Positions 63,408 to 64,000 of a DNA stretch of 64,000 nucleotides are shown here, piece after piece. The stretch spans positions 879,684-943,683 of the forward strand of contig NZ_LT821240.1 of the NCBI RefSeq assembly GCF_900169525.1. Reading direction: 5' to 3'. The stretch is from Corynebacterium pacaense. GTDB lineage: Bacteria; Actinomycetota; Actinomycetes; Mycobacteriales; Mycobacteriaceae. The position numbers were made by a program, and so were the translations under genes. Under the pieces are notes generated by a model, which saw nothing but the letters and a program-made list of their open reading frames with translations, ran no database searches and was not told the DNA's origin. Every line of letters starts with the position of its first letter. Within the stretch, counting starts at the first letter, position 1.

Positions 63408-64000
63408 ATGAGCACACCACCACGCGAGGTCCACCTGGCCGCGCACTTCCCCGGAGTCAACAACACCACGGTGTGGTCGGACCCGGACTCCGGGAGCCAC
63501 ATCGATTTCTCCTCCTTCGAACACCTCGCACGCACGGCGGAGCGTGGTCTGTTCGATTTCTTCTTCCTCGCCGAGGGGCTACGTCTGCGCGAGCACCGCG
63601 GCGAGATTCTGGACCTCGATGTCGTCGGACGGCCGAACACGCTGACGGTACTCGCCGCCCTCGCCGGGGTCACCGAAGACATCGGACTGGCCGGAACCCT
63701 GAGCTCCACCTTCAACGAACCCTATGAGCTGGCCAAGCAGCTGACCACGGTGGATGCGGTATCCGGGGGCAGGGCCGCGTGGAACGTGGTCACCTCGCAC
63801 ACCTTCGCCGGGGCGAACTTCCGCCGTGGCACCTACCTGGAGTACCCGCAACGCTATGCCCGCGCGGAGGAGTTCATCGACCTGGCACGGCAGCTGTGGG
63901 AGGCCGGCACCGATGAGACGATCCGCTATGATTCGGAGTTCTTCGATGTGGAGGCCACCTTCTCGGTGCCCCGCGGCCCCCAGGGTCATCCCGTGATTAT
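63408..64000 (+). CDS. NtaA/SnaA/DszA-type FMN monooxygenase (partial)
   Basis: The first 197 residues of a luciferase-fold monooxygenase of the nitrilotriacetate/pristinamycin/dibenzothiophene group; the gene runs past the window edge. Marks are HLAAHFPGVNNTTVWSDP, HLARTAERGLFDFFFLAEG, TFNEPYELAKQLTTVDAVSGGRAAWNVVTS and YARAEEFIDLARQLWE. Such enzymes oxidise sulfonates, thioethers or tertiary amines with FMNH2. AAAGGGA precedes the ATG; TAGACT at 63370 could be its -10. It is separated from the M20 gene by a 290-bp divergent region. Confidence 0.9.
   Translation, partial: MSTPPREVHLAAHFPGVNNTTVWSDPDSGSHIDFSSFEHLARTAERGLFDFFFLAEGLRLREHRGEILDLDVVGRPNTLTVLAALAGVTEDIGLAGTLSSTFNEPYELAKQLTTVDAVSGGRAAWNVVTSHTFAGANFRRGTYLEYPQRYARAEEFIDLARQLWEAGTDETIRYDSEFFDVEATFSVPRGPQGHPVI

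Noticed and set aside
1..64000. CRISPR arrays, rRNA operons or riboswitches
   Set aside because: No regularly spaced repeats, no rRNA-like stretches and no known riboswitch core were seen when reading both strands.

Overview
The window is a GC-rich actinobacterial chromosome segment, almost certainly from a Corynebacterium species. Three things point there: corynebacterial gene content (sigH-rshA with a WhiB1/WhcE-type regulator, DtxR-like iron boxes, a PdxR-type MocR regulator), short or absent leaders, and gene order matching the Mycobacterium tuberculosis Rv3193c-Rv3223c block and the corresponding C. glutamicum region. The species cannot be named from the sequence alone.

Layout. 1-0.5 kb: a small XRE-type HTH gene running into the 3' end of an initiator tRNA gene. 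0.6-3.6 kb: vitamin B6 synthesis (pdxST) with its divergent regulator pdxR. 3.6-12.6 kb: conserved actinobacterial envelope and peptidase-like genes (UPF0182, PPA1309-like, a lipoprotein, a YlbL/Lon-like PDZ protease, a DUF2342 protein, a YgjP-like metallopeptidase, a TOMM-cyclodehydratase-like protein), with an IS5-type remnant near 8.2 kb. 12.5-24.6 kb: a tight leftward run of eight genes (DUF3107, DUF3152, TIGR02569-like, adnA, adnB, potassium channel, NADH-pyrophosphatase-type NUDIX, uvrD2) centred on DNA-break processing. 24.7-29.5 kb: DEAD-box helicase, envelope proteins, whcE/whiB1, a 24-residue ribosomal protein bL37, rshA and sigH.

From about 29.6 kb the content becomes accessory: a MerR-aldo/keto reductase fusion with its own operator, an orphan cysteine-rich protein, and a DtxR-box siderophore ABC operon whose binding-protein gene has an in-frame stop and whose ATPase has lost its catalytic glutamate. 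Next is a ten-gene leftward operon (47.3-36.0 kb) combining a peptide-type ABC importer, two luciferase-like flavin monooxygenases, an M20 amidohydrolase, an aldo/keto reductase, a DUF1684 protein and a CGNR zinc-finger protein. It is probably a scavenging system for a sulfur- or carbon-containing amide. A CydDC-like ABC exporter pair follows. At 52.0-60.9 kb there is a likely defence or mobile island. It holds a 1139-residue DEDDh exonuclease/BRCT/sigma-4-like protein, a two-gene cassette between 94-bp direct repeats, an IS21-like remnant and a GmrSD-type (DUF262/DUF1524) protein with an alkyltransferase-like tail. The right end carries an NAD-binding protein, an M20 peptidase and the start of an NtaA/SnaA-type monooxygenase.

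Two observations cut across the annotation. A 13-bp word, GGCGTCGAYAAGC, occurs 12 times in the window on both strands and in several reading frames, which suggests a DNA-level signal. At 47.8 kb, a 63-bp duplication surrounds a 24-bp stretch nearly identical to an Illumina Nextera adapter, probably an assembly artefact.
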